Source: Rhodanobacteraceae bacterium | Lineage (GTDB): Bacteria > Pseudomonadota > Gammaproteobacteria > Xanthomonadales > Rhodanobacteraceae | Assembly (NCBI GenBank): GCA_004299555.1 | Contig: SCQU01000013.1 | Coordinates: 62,001-126,000, forward strand | Direction: 5' to 3' | DNA length: 64,000 bases | Shown here: positions 8,317 to 16,998 of the stretch, one piece after another | How positions within the stretch are numbered: position 1 is the stretch's first letter | Layout: each line of letters opens with the position of its first letter | Program-made: the position numbers and the translations under genes | Notes under the pieces: model-generated | The model's database searches: none | The model's input: only the letters and a program-made list of their open reading frames with translations | What the model was told of the DNA's origin: nothing

Positions 8317-10425
8317 TCAAGTGGTTGAACCCGCGTTCCCCGCGCGACCGGACGCCTGCCGATACCCCGCTCGTACCGGCCCCAGCGCCGCTTCCAGTTC
8401 ACCCAGCCATGGAGCATAGTGCCGCCAGTGATCGATCGCGCCGTGATAGATGGGCTGGCGTACCTGTTCGGAACTGGCAGTCCGCACCGGCCGGCTGTTT
8501 TCGAAGAACCGGAGGCAACCGGCTTCGAAGGGCAGCCCGCAATAGGCAAGCATCCGGCGCACTTCCGTTGCGGTATCCGCAACCAGGCGCTCGTAGCAGA
8601 CGTGGCAGACCCGCCCCGGCAGTACGGCGTCGAAATGCTCCATCAGGCTGACGTAATCCCGGTAGTAACGACCAATATCCGCGAGGCTGTAGCTGAACGC
8701 CTGCCCGCGCGCAAAGTGCTGCTTGAAGACCGAAAAGCCGCACGCCATCGGATCGCGCCGCACGTCGATGATCTTTGCGCGCGGCAGGATCAGGTGGATC
8801 AGGCCGACGTGCATGAAATTGTTCGGCATCTTGTCGATGAAGAACGGTGCCGCGGTCTTCCGCTGGATGCGCGTATCGGCAAGGTAACGCGCGCCGAGCG
8901 CGCGCAACCCGTCGGCAGCGAGCGCAGCGAGGGCATGGTGGTAGGGCATGGCCTGATCCGGGCCGGCCTCGCGGCGCAGCCAGCCGGTAAGCGAGGTGAT
9001 CTCGGGCAGTTCCATCGTGCCTTCGACCTGGCTGTGGCTGGCAAGGATCTGCTCGACCAGGGTCGAACCCGCGCGCGGCAGGCCGAGCACAAAGATCGGA
9101 TCGGGCGCGGGGCATCCCATCCCGGCCCGCGCCGCAAAAAACGCCCGCGTGTAGTGCTGGCGGATATATCGGACGCGCTTGCTGGTGACTTCGGCGTCGT
9201 AGTGAAGCTCGGCCCCGCGGATCGCGTTGCCGCGCGCATAGTGGTCGAACGACCCGGCATATTCGCCGGCATCCTCCAGTGCCTTGCCCAGTGCGAATTC
9301 AAGGTGCAGCCGGTCTTCCTCGCGCAGGTCACCGCGCGCCAGCTGCCCGCGCATCGCGGCAACGTCCGCCGTCTCGAAACGAAAGGTCTTGAGGTTGGCG
9401 AGGCTCCACCACGCCTCGCCAAATGACGCCTGCAACGCGATGCAGCGCCGGTACGCCGCCACCGCTTCGGCAACCTGGCCGGCCGTTTTCAGGGCGTGTC
9501 CATAACTCAGCCACAGCTTCACCGCGTCCGGGTGGGCCTGCACCAGGCCGCGATAGAGCCGCAGCGCATCGCCGTAATCGCCGGTGCGGCACAGCACCGC
9601 AGCCTTGAGGTTCAGGCAACCGTCGTGGGCCGGCTCTGCGGCCAGCACGCGCTCGATCTCCGCCAGCGCGGCCGCGGGGCGGTTGCCGCGGTGCAGGACC
9701 AGCGCGTAGTTCCAGCGCGCCTCGGTGAAACCGGGCGCAAGTTCGAGGCAGCGTTCAAGGAGATGCAACGCATCCTCGTTGCGCTCAAGCCGGGCTGCCA
9801 CCTCGGCCAGCATGCGCATCGCCGCCACGTCGGTCGGCGCCTGCCGCAGGCGCGCGCGCAGCAGCGCCTCCGCCCTGGGGATGTCATTGGCGAGCATCGC
9901 ACTGCCGGCGGCCAGCAGATCCTGGTCCCGGCCCGAGTGCTGGACATGCTGCAGGTAAGCATCTTGTGCCGCGGCCGATTCACCGCCGTCCAGCAAGGCG
10001 TCACCCAGCATCCGCCACGCCTGCGGCCAGTCCGGATCCAGCGCCACCGCACGTTGCAACGCGTGGGCGGCGGGTTCACCCTGCCCCGTACGGCGCAGCA
10101 CCAATCCCAGTTCGACGCGCAGCCCGGCGTCCCTGGGGAATGCCCGCACGAGACCTTCGAGGATGCCGACCGCATCCGCCAGATCGCCTTGCAGCGAGCG
10201 CGCCGTCGCCAGCAGCCTCAGCGCCGGCGGGTAGTCCGGAATCGCGCGCAACACTTCGTCCAGTTGCACCGCCGCCGACGCCGGGTCCGATGGAAGGAAC
10301 CCCGCCGCGCGTTCGAGTGCCTGTTCCAGCGAAGCGCCGCCGGAAAACCGTGGCCGTTCGCCCTCGCCGTCCGCGGGTTCCGCTGACGCGGTGAATCGCA
10401 ACGACTCGGCGTGGTGGCTCCACAT
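8317..10425 (-). CDS. TPR-repeat sulfotransferase family protein
   Basis: A 702-residue fusion. About the first 400 residues are tandem tetratricopeptide repeats (patterns such as ALRLLATARSLQGDLADAV), and the C-terminal 260 are a sulfotransferase domain. The 5'-PSB loop FVLGLPRAGSTLVEQIL is near residue 445 and the 3'-phosphate-binding RRDPMACGFSVFKQHF near 555, as expected for PAPS binding. The ATG at 10425 is preferred because the upstream extension is basic low-complexity sequence unlike the repeats. It is coupled to the TonB receptor downstream. No PAPS synthesis genes are nearby. The acceptor could be a peptide, glycan or lipid. Confidence 0.82.
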   Translation of the reverse strand: MWSHHAESLRFTASAEPADGEGERPRFSGGASLEQALERAAGFLPSDPASAAVQLDEVLRAIPDYPPALRLLATARSLQGDLADAVGILEGLVRAFPRDAGLRVELGLVLRRTGQGEPAAHALQRAVALDPDWPQAWRMLGDALLDGGESAAAQDAYLQHVQHSGRDQDLLAAGSAMLANDIPRAEALLRARLRQAPTDVAAMRMLAEVAARLERNEDALHLLERCLELAPGFTEARWNYALVLHRGNRPAAALAEIERVLAAEPAHDGCLNLKAAVLCRTGDYGDALRLYRGLVQAHPDAVKLWLSYGHALKTAGQVAEAVAAYRRCIALQASFGEAWWSLANLKTFRFETADVAAMRGQLARGDLREEDRLHLEFALGKALEDAGEYAGSFDHYARGNAIRGAELHYDAEVTSKRVRYIRQHYTRAFFAARAGMGCPAPDPIFVLGLPRAGSTLVEQILASHSQVEGTMELPEITSLTGWLRREAGPDQAMPYHHALAALAADGLRALGARYLADTRIQRKTAAPFFIDKMPNNFMHVGLIHLILPRAKIIDVRRDPMACGFSVFKQHFARGQAFSYSLADIGRYYRDYVSLMEHFDAVLPGRVCHVCYERLVADTATEVRRMLAYCGLPFEAGCLRFFENSRPVRTASSEQVRQPIYHGAIDHWRHYAPWLGELEAALGPVRAGYRQASGRAGNAGSTT

Positions 10426-10885
10426 GGCGCGCGGCCAATACCTCCCCAGGTTCGGGCCGAGTGTACACCTTGGCACAGCTACGCAAGATGGCCGCGTCGC
10501 ACACTCTTGCCCACAAAGCGACAGCGCCCACGCGCGCCACCCGACACCGCGGTCGGCCGACCTGATTGGCGCCAACGCTCGGCCAAGCCAAGCCCCTCTC
10601 CCTCCCCGAGTGGTGCCGCGCAAGGGCGGGCGAGGGTACGCAGACGCGAAGTACCCGCGACAAATCATGGAGTGCGGCCGCGCGCGTGCGCGAACCCGCA
10701 TCCGGCGCTTCGCGCCACCACGGAGCCCTTGGCCATCGACGGCAGCTCCCGCGGAGCGAGAAGGAAACAGTCATCTGCAAATCGGCACCCATCCGGTCGG
10801 GTGACGCCTATACTCGATCCGCTGGGCCGCACACGTTGCAACCGGCGCCGGCCACCCCGAATTTCACCGCGAGGAGTGAACTGCC
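10426..10885. promoter_or_regulatory. Divergent intergenic region, 460 bases
   Basis: Spacer between the leftward sulfotransferase-receptor unit and the rightward Rieske operon, so it should hold both promoters. On the plus strand a TATACT hexamer at 10809-10814 is a candidate -10 box for the Rieske gene, leaving a leader of about 70 bases; no convincing -35 box is seen. On the minus strand TACACT (complement of 10459-10464) could serve the sulfotransferase. No coding sequence is recognised, although several spurious open frames cross it. Confidence 0.35.
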
Positions 10886-11956
10886 ATGTCCGATGGATCC
10901 CGCATCACCGATCTCGAGCACGCCCGCGCGCTGTCGCCCGTCTACTACTCGGGCGAGGCCACGCTCGCGCTGGAACATCGCGCGGTGTTCGCACGCAGTT
11001 GGCAACTGGTGGGTCACGCGGATCAACTGTCTCAACCCGGTGATCTTGTCATCGGGCAGATCGGCGGGGTGCCGGTGCTCGTGGTACGCGGTCAGGACCA
11101 GGTTCTGCGGGCGTTCCCCAACGTCTGCCGCCACCGCGCGGGGCCGCTCGCACTGTGCAACGGCAAGGGCCTGCGCTCGCTGCAGTGCAAGTACCACGGC
11201 TGGACCTACACCCTCGAAGGCCAGTTGCGCGTCGCGACCGAAATGCAGGACGCCAAGGATTTCGACCCCGCGCAAATCCACCTGCCGCCCTTGAAGGTGC
11301 AGGAATGGCAGGGGCTCGTGTTCGTGGCGCTGGATGGAGACGTACCGTCCTTCGATGCGGTGTACGGCGGCATCGCCGAGCGCATCGCGCCCATCGACCT
11401 GTCGGCGATGCGGTTCTTCCGTCACATCGACTACGAGATGGACTGCAACTGGAAAATCTACGTCGAGAACTACGTCGAAGGCTACCACCTGCCGCACGTC
11501 CACCCCGGGCTCTCCAAGGCGCTCGACTACCGCGCCTACCGCACCGAACTCTTCGAGTGGTATTCCCTGCAACTCTCGCCGCTCAAGGACAGCGGCGTCG
11601 GCTATGGCGCCGGGGAAGCGTTCTATTACTTCATCTACCCCAACGTCATGCTCAACATCACCCCGGGACGGCTACAGACCAACGTGATCGTGCCGCTCGG
11701 GCCCAACCGCTGCCGGGTGGTGTTCGACTACTACTATGCGCAGGACGAGCACACGCAGGCCCGGATCAGTGGCGACCAGTCGTTCGCCAACTCGGTGCAG
11801 GGCGAAGACGCGGCGATCTGCGAGGCGGTACAAAAGGGGCTCGCATCGGGGTATTACTCGCCGGGGCGGCTGAATCCCAAGCGTGAAAGCGGCGTCTGGC
11901 ACTTCCAGAACCTGATGCGTGCGGCGTACGCACAAGCCGCCAACACGCCTCAATGA
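10886..11956 (+). CDS. Rieske non-heme iron oxygenase, alpha subunit (choline/betaine monooxygenase-like)
   Basis: A 356-residue ring-hydroxylase-type oxygenase. The Rieske [2Fe-2S] ligands are C81-x-H83-x17-C101-x2-H104. The mononuclear iron site is the EGYHLPHVH motif (H201-x4-H206) plus an acidic residue, probably in the later QGEDAAICEAVQ stretch, a pattern typical of choline- and betaine-type monooxygenases rather than arene dioxygenases. A GAGGAG ribosome site precedes the ATG. Its stop overlaps the permease start (ATGA). It probably N-demethylates or hydroxylates a quaternary amine. No beta subunit or dedicated reductase is adjacent, so a reductase must come from elsewhere. Confidence 0.85.
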   Translation: MSDGSRITDLEHARALSPVYYSGEATLALEHRAVFARSWQLVGHADQLSQPGDLVIGQIGGVPVLVVRGQDQVLRAFPNVCRHRAGPLALCNGKGLRSLQCKYHGWTYTLEGQLRVATEMQDAKDFDPAQIHLPPLKVQEWQGLVFVALDGDVPSFDAVYGGIAERIAPIDLSAMRFFRHIDYEMDCNWKIYVENYVEGYHLPHVHPGLSKALDYRAYRTELFEWYSLQLSPLKDSGVGYGAGEAFYYFIYPNVMLNITPGRLQTNVIVPLGPNRCRVVFDYYYAQDEHTQARISGDQSFANSVQGEDAAICEAVQKGLASGYYSPGRLNPKRESGVWHFQNLMRAAYAQAANTPQ

Positions 11957-13332
11957 CCCCATCCGCGCTGGACGGCGGGGCGCCGCCGTCGCTGCCCGCG
12001 GCGGACACGCGCGGCCGGCAGCAGATCGGCTTCTGGACCTGCACCGCGCTGGTGGTCGGCAATGTCATCGGGATGGGCATCTTCGTCCTCCCCTCTTCCC
12101 TTGCGCCCTATGGCTTCAACGGGCTGATCGGCTGGGTGATCGTGCTGGTCGGCAGCCTGTTGCTGGCCCTCGTCTTCGCGCAACTCGCGCGCTCGCTTCC
12201 CGATGCCGACGGCCCGTTCGACTACATCCGCACGACCCTCGGCAAGGTACCCGCCTATCTCGCGTTGTGGGCGTACTGGGTATCGGTGTGGCTGACCAAC
12301 ACCGCGCTCGTGACCGGGGTGGTCGGCTACATCGAAGCCACGCTCGGACCGGCCCACGCAATCCCGCCCATGGTGTTCGCACTGACGCTGCTGTGGGCGG
12401 CCGTCGCGGTCAACCTGTTCGGGGTGCGCGCCGGCGGTGGCGTGCAGATTGCGACCACGATCCTGAAACTGCTGCCGATGGCCGCGATCATTGTCCTGGG
12501 CACCTGGCTGCTCGCGACCTCGCCCACGGTCTACGCCGCACACCTGCCGACCACACCGATTTCCACGGGTGCCATCGCCGCGACGACAACCCTCGCCCTG
12601 TTCGCGATGATGGGGATCGAGTCGGCCAGTATGCCCGCGGCCCATGTGCGCAATCCCGCGCGGACGATCCCGCGCGCCACCATGACCGGGGCGGTGTTGA
12701 CGGTCGCCATTTACGTGCTGGTGTGTACGATCCCGATGCTGTTGATCCCGCAGCGTGAGCTGGCCGTGGCCAACGCGCCCTTCGCGCTGCTGGTGGACCG
12801 TTTCGCCACGCCCGGGGCCGGCCACTGGCTGGCGCTCTTCGTGGTCATCAGCGGCCTTGGCGCGCTCAACGGCTGGGTACTGCTGGCTGGCCAGTTGACC
12901 CGCACGATGGCGCAAGGCGGCACCCTTCCACCCGGCCTCGCGCGCAACAACCGCTTTGGCGCACCCGCGCACGGCCTCATCGCGACCGGCGTATTTTCAT
13001 CGATCACGGTGGCGATGAGCTACAGCCAGTCGCTGGTGTCGGCCTTCACTTTCCTCGTGGAGCTGGTGACGGCCGCGGTGCTCCCGTTCTATCTGTGCTG
13101 CGCCATCGCGCTCGGTGTGCTGTGGTTCCGGAAGACCGACGGTTGCCGCGCATGGCGTACGCTCGCGGTATCGGCGGTGTGCTCGCTGTGCATGGTGTTC
13201 GCATTCGTCGGGCTCGGGCGCGATGCCTCGCTGTACGCGCTTGCGCTCATCGTCGCGGGCGTACCCGTCTACCTCTACACGCGCTGGCGCAACGGCCGCC
13301 TGCGCGCGCGTACCATGGAGAACAAGGCATGA
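11953..13332 (+). CDS. APC-family amino acid/polyamine permease
   Basis: A 459-residue inner-membrane transporter with about 12 hydrophobic segments. The first helix has the APC superfamily signature GNVIGMGIFVLPSS, and overall it resembles the AdiC-like basic amino acid/polyamine antiporter group. It overlaps the Rieske gene by 4 bases at its start and the flavoprotein gene by 4 at its end (ATGA both times), so the three are translationally coupled. It probably imports the substrate the two flanking enzymes degrade, or exports a product. Confidence 0.85.
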   Translation: MTPSALDGGAPPSLPAADTRGRQQIGFWTCTALVVGNVIGMGIFVLPSSLAPYGFNGLIGWVIVLVGSLLLALVFAQLARSLPDADGPFDYIRTTLGKVPAYLALWAYWVSVWLTNTALVTGVVGYIEATLGPAHAIPPMVFALTLLWAAVAVNLFGVRAGGGVQIATTILKLLPMAAIIVLGTWLLATSPTVYAAHLPTTPISTGAIAATTTLALFAMMGIESASMPAAHVRNPARTIPRATMTGAVLTVAIYVLVCTIPMLLIPQRELAVANAPFALLVDRFATPGAGHWLALFVVISGLGALNGWVLLAGQLTRTMAQGGTLPPGLARNNRFGAPAHGLIATGVFSSITVAMSYSQSLVSAFTFLVELVTAAVLPFYLCCAIALGVLWFRKTDGCRAWRTLAVSAVCSLCMVFAFVGLGRDASLYALALIVAGVPVYLYTRWRNGRLRARTMENKA

Positions 13333-15404
13333 GAGACCTGCGTTACGACATCCTGTTCACCCCGGTCCGGATCGGCCCGGTGACTGCCAAGAACCGTTTC
13401 TTCCAGGTTGCGCACTGCAACGGGATGGGCCATGCGATGCCGCTCGCCCACGCGGCGATGCGCGAAGTGAAGGCCGAAGGCGGCTGGGCCGTGGTCACCA
13501 CCGAAGAATGCGAAATCCACCCGAGCAGCGATTCGACGCCGTATGTGGAAGCGCGGCTGTGGGATGACGGCGACATCCCCGCACTCGCGCTGATGTGCGA
13601 CAAGGTCCACGCGCACGGCGCGCTGGCCGCCATCGAGTTGACCCACAACGGGGCGGTCGCGTCCAACCTGTATTCGCGCGAAGTGCAGCTGGCGCCTTCG
13701 GCCCAGCCGAGCAAGTACGGGTATCCCTCGCAGGCGCGCGCGATGACCAAGGCCGACATCCGCGAATACCGGCGCTGGCACCGCGCGGCGGCGCTGCGCG
13801 CCAAGCGCGCCGGCATGGACATTGTCGAGGTCTACGCGGCGCACGACATCTCGATCCTGATGCATTTCCTCGAGCGGCGCCGCAACCAACGCACCGACGA
13901 GTACGGCGGCTCGCTTGAAAACCGCGTGCGGCTGCTGCGCGAAGTGCTGGAAGACACGCGGGACGCGGTGGGCGACCGTTGCGCGGTCGCGCTGCGCTTT
14001 GCGACCGAAGAGTTCCTCGGCCCTGCCGGCGTCGAGCTCGCCGAAGCCAAGGACATCGTCGGCATGCTGGCCGAGCTTCCGGACCTCTGGGATGTGAACG
14101 TTGCCGCCTGGTACAACGACTCGGTTCCCTCGCGCTTCGCGCAGGAAGGCGCACAGGAGCCGTTCGTCGCGTTCGTGAAAAGCCTCACCACCAAGCCCGT
14201 CGTGGGGGTCGGCCGCTTCACCTCGCCCGACACGATGGTGTCGCAGATCCGGCGCGGGGTATTGGATCTGATCGGCTGCGCGCGTCCGTCGATCGCCGAC
14301 CCCTTCCTGCCGAAGAAGATCGAGGCGGGCCGCAATGACGACATTCGCGAGTGCATCGGCTGCAACATCTGCGTATCGGGCGACAACACGATCTCGCCCA
14401 TCCGCTGCACCCAGAACCCGACGATGGGCGAAGAGTGGCGCAAGGACTGGCATCCGGAAAAAATCGCACCGGCACGCTCGCCGGCCAAGGTGCTGGTGGT
14501 CGGTGCCGGCCCGGCCGGGCTCGAAGCCGCACGCGCGCTCGGCCAGCGCGGCTACGCGGTCACGCTGGCCGAGGCGCGCAAGGAACTCGGCGGCCGGGTG
14601 ACGCGCGAGGCACGCCTGCCGGGGCTGGCCGAATGGGCCAGGGTACGCGACTGGCGGGTGGGCCAGATCGACAAGCTCGCCAACGTCGAGGTGTACCGCG
14701 ATTCGGAGCTCACGGCCCAGGACGTGCTCGATGTCGGCGCCGACCACGTGGTGGTGGCGACCGGCTGCCACTGGTGCCGCGACGGCTTTGGCCGCAGCAA
14801 CGAGTCCCTTGCGGGATTCGCGGGCAACGCACGCATCTTCACCTGCGACGACCTGCTGGACGGACACCTGCCGGAGGGTCGCGTGACCGTATTCGACGAT
14901 GACGGGTTCTACTACGGCAGCGTCGCGGCCGAGTTGCTGCGCGGGCACGGCTGCGAAGTCACCTTTCTCACCCCGGACGACCTCGTGGCTCCCTTCAGCC
15001 AGTACACCCTTGGCTACCGGCACATCCGGCACCGCCTCGCCGAACTCGGCGTCGCGGTTGAAGTGTCGCAAAACATCGCCGGCTACGCGGACGGCGAACT
15101 GACAATCGAGGATGTATGGACCGGTGCGCGCCGCGCGCTCGCCTGCGATGCCATCGTCGCCATCACCGCGCGCCTGCCCGACGATGCCCTGTACCAGGCG
15201 CTGCGGCAGCGCGAACCGGACTGGGCTGCCGCCAGGCTCCAATCCGTGCGCTGCATCGGTGACGCCGAGGCGCCCGGGATCATCGCGCACGCGGTCTACG
15301 CGGGCCACCGCTACGCGCGTGAACTGGAGGAGCCACCCGCAGGCGATGTGCCGTTCAAGCGGCACTTCCACACCGCACATCCGGACGACCTGCGGCGCGA
15401 ATAA
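13329..15404 (+). CDS. TMADH/DgcA/StcD-like amine dehydrogenase (FMN, 4Fe-4S, FAD/ADP domains)
   Basis: A 691-residue relative of trimethylamine dehydrogenase, dimethylglycine dehydrogenase (DgcA) and N-methylproline demethylase (StcD). Order: old-yellow-enzyme-type TIM barrel (1-330), 4Fe-4S motif C342-x2-C345-x2-C348-x11-C360, then an ADP/FAD Rossmann domain (LVVGAGPAGLEAARALG, about 389-405). C30 in QVAHCNGMG aligns with the cysteine that covalently binds FMN in trimethylamine dehydrogenase. The position of its substrate-cage Tyr60 is Glu60 here (TTEEC), so trimethylamine itself is unlikely and a zwitterionic N-methyl compound is plausible. The ATG overlaps the permease stop. Confidence 0.83.
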   Translation: MRDLRYDILFTPVRIGPVTAKNRFFQVAHCNGMGHAMPLAHAAMREVKAEGGWAVVTTEECEIHPSSDSTPYVEARLWDDGDIPALALMCDKVHAHGALAAIELTHNGAVASNLYSREVQLAPSAQPSKYGYPSQARAMTKADIREYRRWHRAAALRAKRAGMDIVEVYAAHDISILMHFLERRRNQRTDEYGGSLENRVRLLREVLEDTRDAVGDRCAVALRFATEEFLGPAGVELAEAKDIVGMLAELPDLWDVNVAAWYNDSVPSRFAQEGAQEPFVAFVKSLTTKPVVGVGRFTSPDTMVSQIRRGVLDLIGCARPSIADPFLPKKIEAGRNDDIRECIGCNICVSGDNTISPIRCTQNPTMGEEWRKDWHPEKIAPARSPAKVLVVGAGPAGLEAARALGQRGYAVTLAEARKELGGRVTREARLPGLAEWARVRDWRVGQIDKLANVEVYRDSELTAQDVLDVGADHVVVATGCHWCRDGFGRSNESLAGFAGNARIFTCDDLLDGHLPEGRVTVFDDDGFYYGSVAAELLRGHGCEVTFLTPDDLVAPFSQYTLGYRHIRHRLAELGVAVEVSQNIAGYADGELTIEDVWTGARRALACDAIVAITARLPDDALYQALRQREPDWAAARLQSVRCIGDAEAPGIIAHAVYAGHRYARELEEPPAGDVPFKRHFHTAHPDDLRRE

Positions 15405-15531
15405 CCGCACTGGAATGCAGCATCGCAGGCCGCGCAGCAGCGCGTCCCCCTGCGTGCGCGACGCGCAGATCGTCATCAAGCTGTTGTCGGCGTGTTCGGC
15501 AATGGTTCCTGCGATAATCCCCCATCGCCAT

Positions 15532-15608
15532 GGCCCCGTAGCTCAGCTGGATAGAGCGTCCCCCTCCTAAGGGGAAGGTCGCGCGTTCGAATCGCGCCGG
15601 GGTCACCA
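15532..15608 (+). tRNA. tRNA-Arg (anticodon CCT)
   Basis: 77-base cloverleaf including an encoded CCA end. The acceptor GGCCCCG pairs with CGGGGTC, with one G-T pair. The D stem is GCTC/GAGC and the anticodon stem TCCCC/GGGGA encloses the loop CTCCTAA, giving anticodon CCT, which reads AGG. The T arm contains GTTCGAATC. No integrase or repeated tRNA 3' end is seen beside it. Confidence 0.96.
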
Positions 15609-15611
15609 GTT

Positions 15612-16556
15612 TCAGCGCAAGCGCGCGGCCAACGACGGATCGAGGCTGGCAAGGAAGGTGTCGACCGCGTTGGTATACGCTGACGGTTCCCCCAGCGCCG
15701 CGTTGATCACGCCGTGCCGCATGTCTTCGGGCAGCACTTCGACCCGTGCGCCGAACGTGCGTGCCTTGTCCGCAAAGCGCCGGGCCTGCGTGCAGGAATC
15801 GGCGCGCCGCGATGAACACACCGCGAGGAACGGCGCGATGGACGCATGCAGTTGTACGGCCGGCGACACCGCGGCCCAAACCGCCGGATCGCTGCCAAAG
15901 GCTTCGTCGTACAGCTGAAAATGCCGCGTCTGCATGATCTGCGCGACGTCGTAGGCGGCGCTGTCCAGCGCCACGGTCCCGAGCCACGGCAGCGCGCCCT
16001 GGGCGGTTGCCAGGGACGGCTCGGCGCTGATCAACGCCACCAGATGCGCGCCAGCCGAATGCCCCATCAACACGAACTTTTCCCGGTCACCGCCCCATTC
16101 GGTCGCGTGGCGTTGCGCGAACGCGAGCGCCTTGCCCACGCTGCGTGCCTGCGCCAACGGCGTCGCCTGCGGCAGCAGCGGGTAGTTCACCGAAATCACG
16201 ATGATCCCGCGCGGCACCCAGTGGATGACCTTGTTCTGGACCACCCCACGCGCGGTCTTGTCGCCACGCCGCCAGCCGCCGCCGTGCACCATGAAGATCA
16301 CCGGCGCGCCAGTTGCCTGCGGGGGCGCGTACACATCGAGCTTCTGCAGCGGGTCGCTGCCGTAGGCGACGTCGTGCATGATCCGGATGCCCGCCGGCAG
16401 CGCCGCCGGATCGACGGCCCGGCCCATCTGCGCTTGCCCGTGCCGTTGCATGAACGGTCCGCGCACCGCGCCGGGTTGCGCGGAAGCCGGCAGCGGACAC
16501 CACGCCAGCGCCAACAGCGCGATGGCACCCAGCGATGTTTTGAGCGTTCGTTTCAT
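15612..16556 (-). CDS. Secreted alpha/beta hydrolase (esterase, BD-FAE/Aes-like)
   Basis: A 314-residue alpha/beta-hydrolase with a Sec signal peptide (MKRTLKTSLGAIALLALAWC... ending near ASA). The oxyanion-hole motif HGGGW and nucleophile elbow GHSAGAH match the hormone-sensitive-lipase/carboxylesterase group; the catalytic His is probably in the late DMRHGVIN. The conserved motif VDAYAPP-like LDVYAPP also fits esterase relatives. The ATG at 16556 starts the signal peptide. It ends 3 bases from the tRNA on the other strand. Likely a periplasmic or secreted esterase of unknown substrate. Confidence 0.8.
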   Translation of the reverse strand: MKRTLKTSLGAIALLALAWCPLPASAQPGAVRGPFMQRHGQAQMGRAVDPAALPAGIRIMHDVAYGSDPLQKLDVYAPPQATGAPVIFMVHGGGWRRGDKTARGVVQNKVIHWVPRGIIVISVNYPLLPQATPLAQARSVGKALAFAQRHATEWGGDREKFVLMGHSAGAHLVALISAEPSLATAQGALPWLGTVALDSAAYDVAQIMQTRHFQLYDEAFGSDPAVWAAVSPAVQLHASIAPFLAVCSSRRADSCTQARRFADKARTFGARVEVLPEDMRHGVINAALGEPSAYTNAVDTFLASLDPSLAARLR

Positions 16557-16669
16557 GGTGGTCTGCCGAACAGGTGGTACACACGGACGCGCCGACGCAA
16601 GCCGCGGATGCAGCCCGCATGGGCACCGCACCAGCGCGTCAGCGTACCTGCACTACCCCCTGATCGCCA

Positions 16670-16864
16670 TCAATGGCCACCGGGAACCACGCTGCCATTG
16701 GCAGTCGTGCAGGTCCCGGCATGCGTCACGCCCTGACCCCTGGTGTAACTGGTCTGGCCGCTCTGGCTTGTGCCCTTGGCACTGACCAGGGTGGTGTCGC
16801 GGGCCGCAGGGCCGGCGGACTTCGCGGTAGTACCCTGATGGCGGCTATCCCTGCGCCTGTGCAC
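16670..16864 (-). pseudogene. Possible remnant of a Thr/Gly-rich protein gene
   Basis: A 64-codon minus-strand frame starting only at GTG and preceded closely by a stop. Its last part (SQSGQTSYTRGQGVTHAGTC) looks like the C-terminus of the Thr/Gly/Ser-rich repetitive exported proteins known in this bacterial group, but it has no signal peptide or repeats of its own. It could be a 5'-truncated relic or chance. The rest of the 16557-16998 spacer shows no gene. Confidence 0.2.
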
Positions 16865-16944
16865 GGCTCCGTGCAGTCATTGAAATCACCGGACGCGTCC
16901 CGCGCGCCTGCGTTGGCGCGGGCCCGGCGATGGGGGTGCGCTGC

Positions 16945-16950
16945 TACAAT
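16945..16950 (+). promoter_or_regulatory. Candidate -10 box of the ALDH7 gene
   Basis: TACAAT 49 bases before the ATG, in the right place for a promoter of the aldehyde dehydrogenase gene. A TTGGCG at 16913-16918 lies too far upstream (26-base spacing) to be a standard -35 box, so support is weak. Confidence 0.3.
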
Positions 16951-16998
16951 ACTCGGCTGACTCGACAACACCCGCGCTGCGCGGTTTCAGGAGCAACC

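Noticed and set aside
10411-11043. Open frames running through the 10.4-10.9 kb spacer into the Rieske gene
   Set aside because: Basic, repetitive translations in the wrong frame; the region fits a divergent promoter spacer.
13329-15404. Calling the flavoprotein a true trimethylamine dehydrogenase
   Set aside because: The aligned Tyr60 of the trimethylamine cage is Glu here, and the operon context with a Rieske oxygenase points to a betaine-like substrate.
13275-15479. 734-codon antisense frame over the amine dehydrogenase
   Set aside because: It is the mirror of a strongly conserved flavoprotein and lacks any recognisable domain.
15532-15610. tRNA-Arg(CCT) as an integration site for a genomic island
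   Set aside because: No integrase, no repeated tRNA 3' end and no foreign-looking genes were seen beside it.
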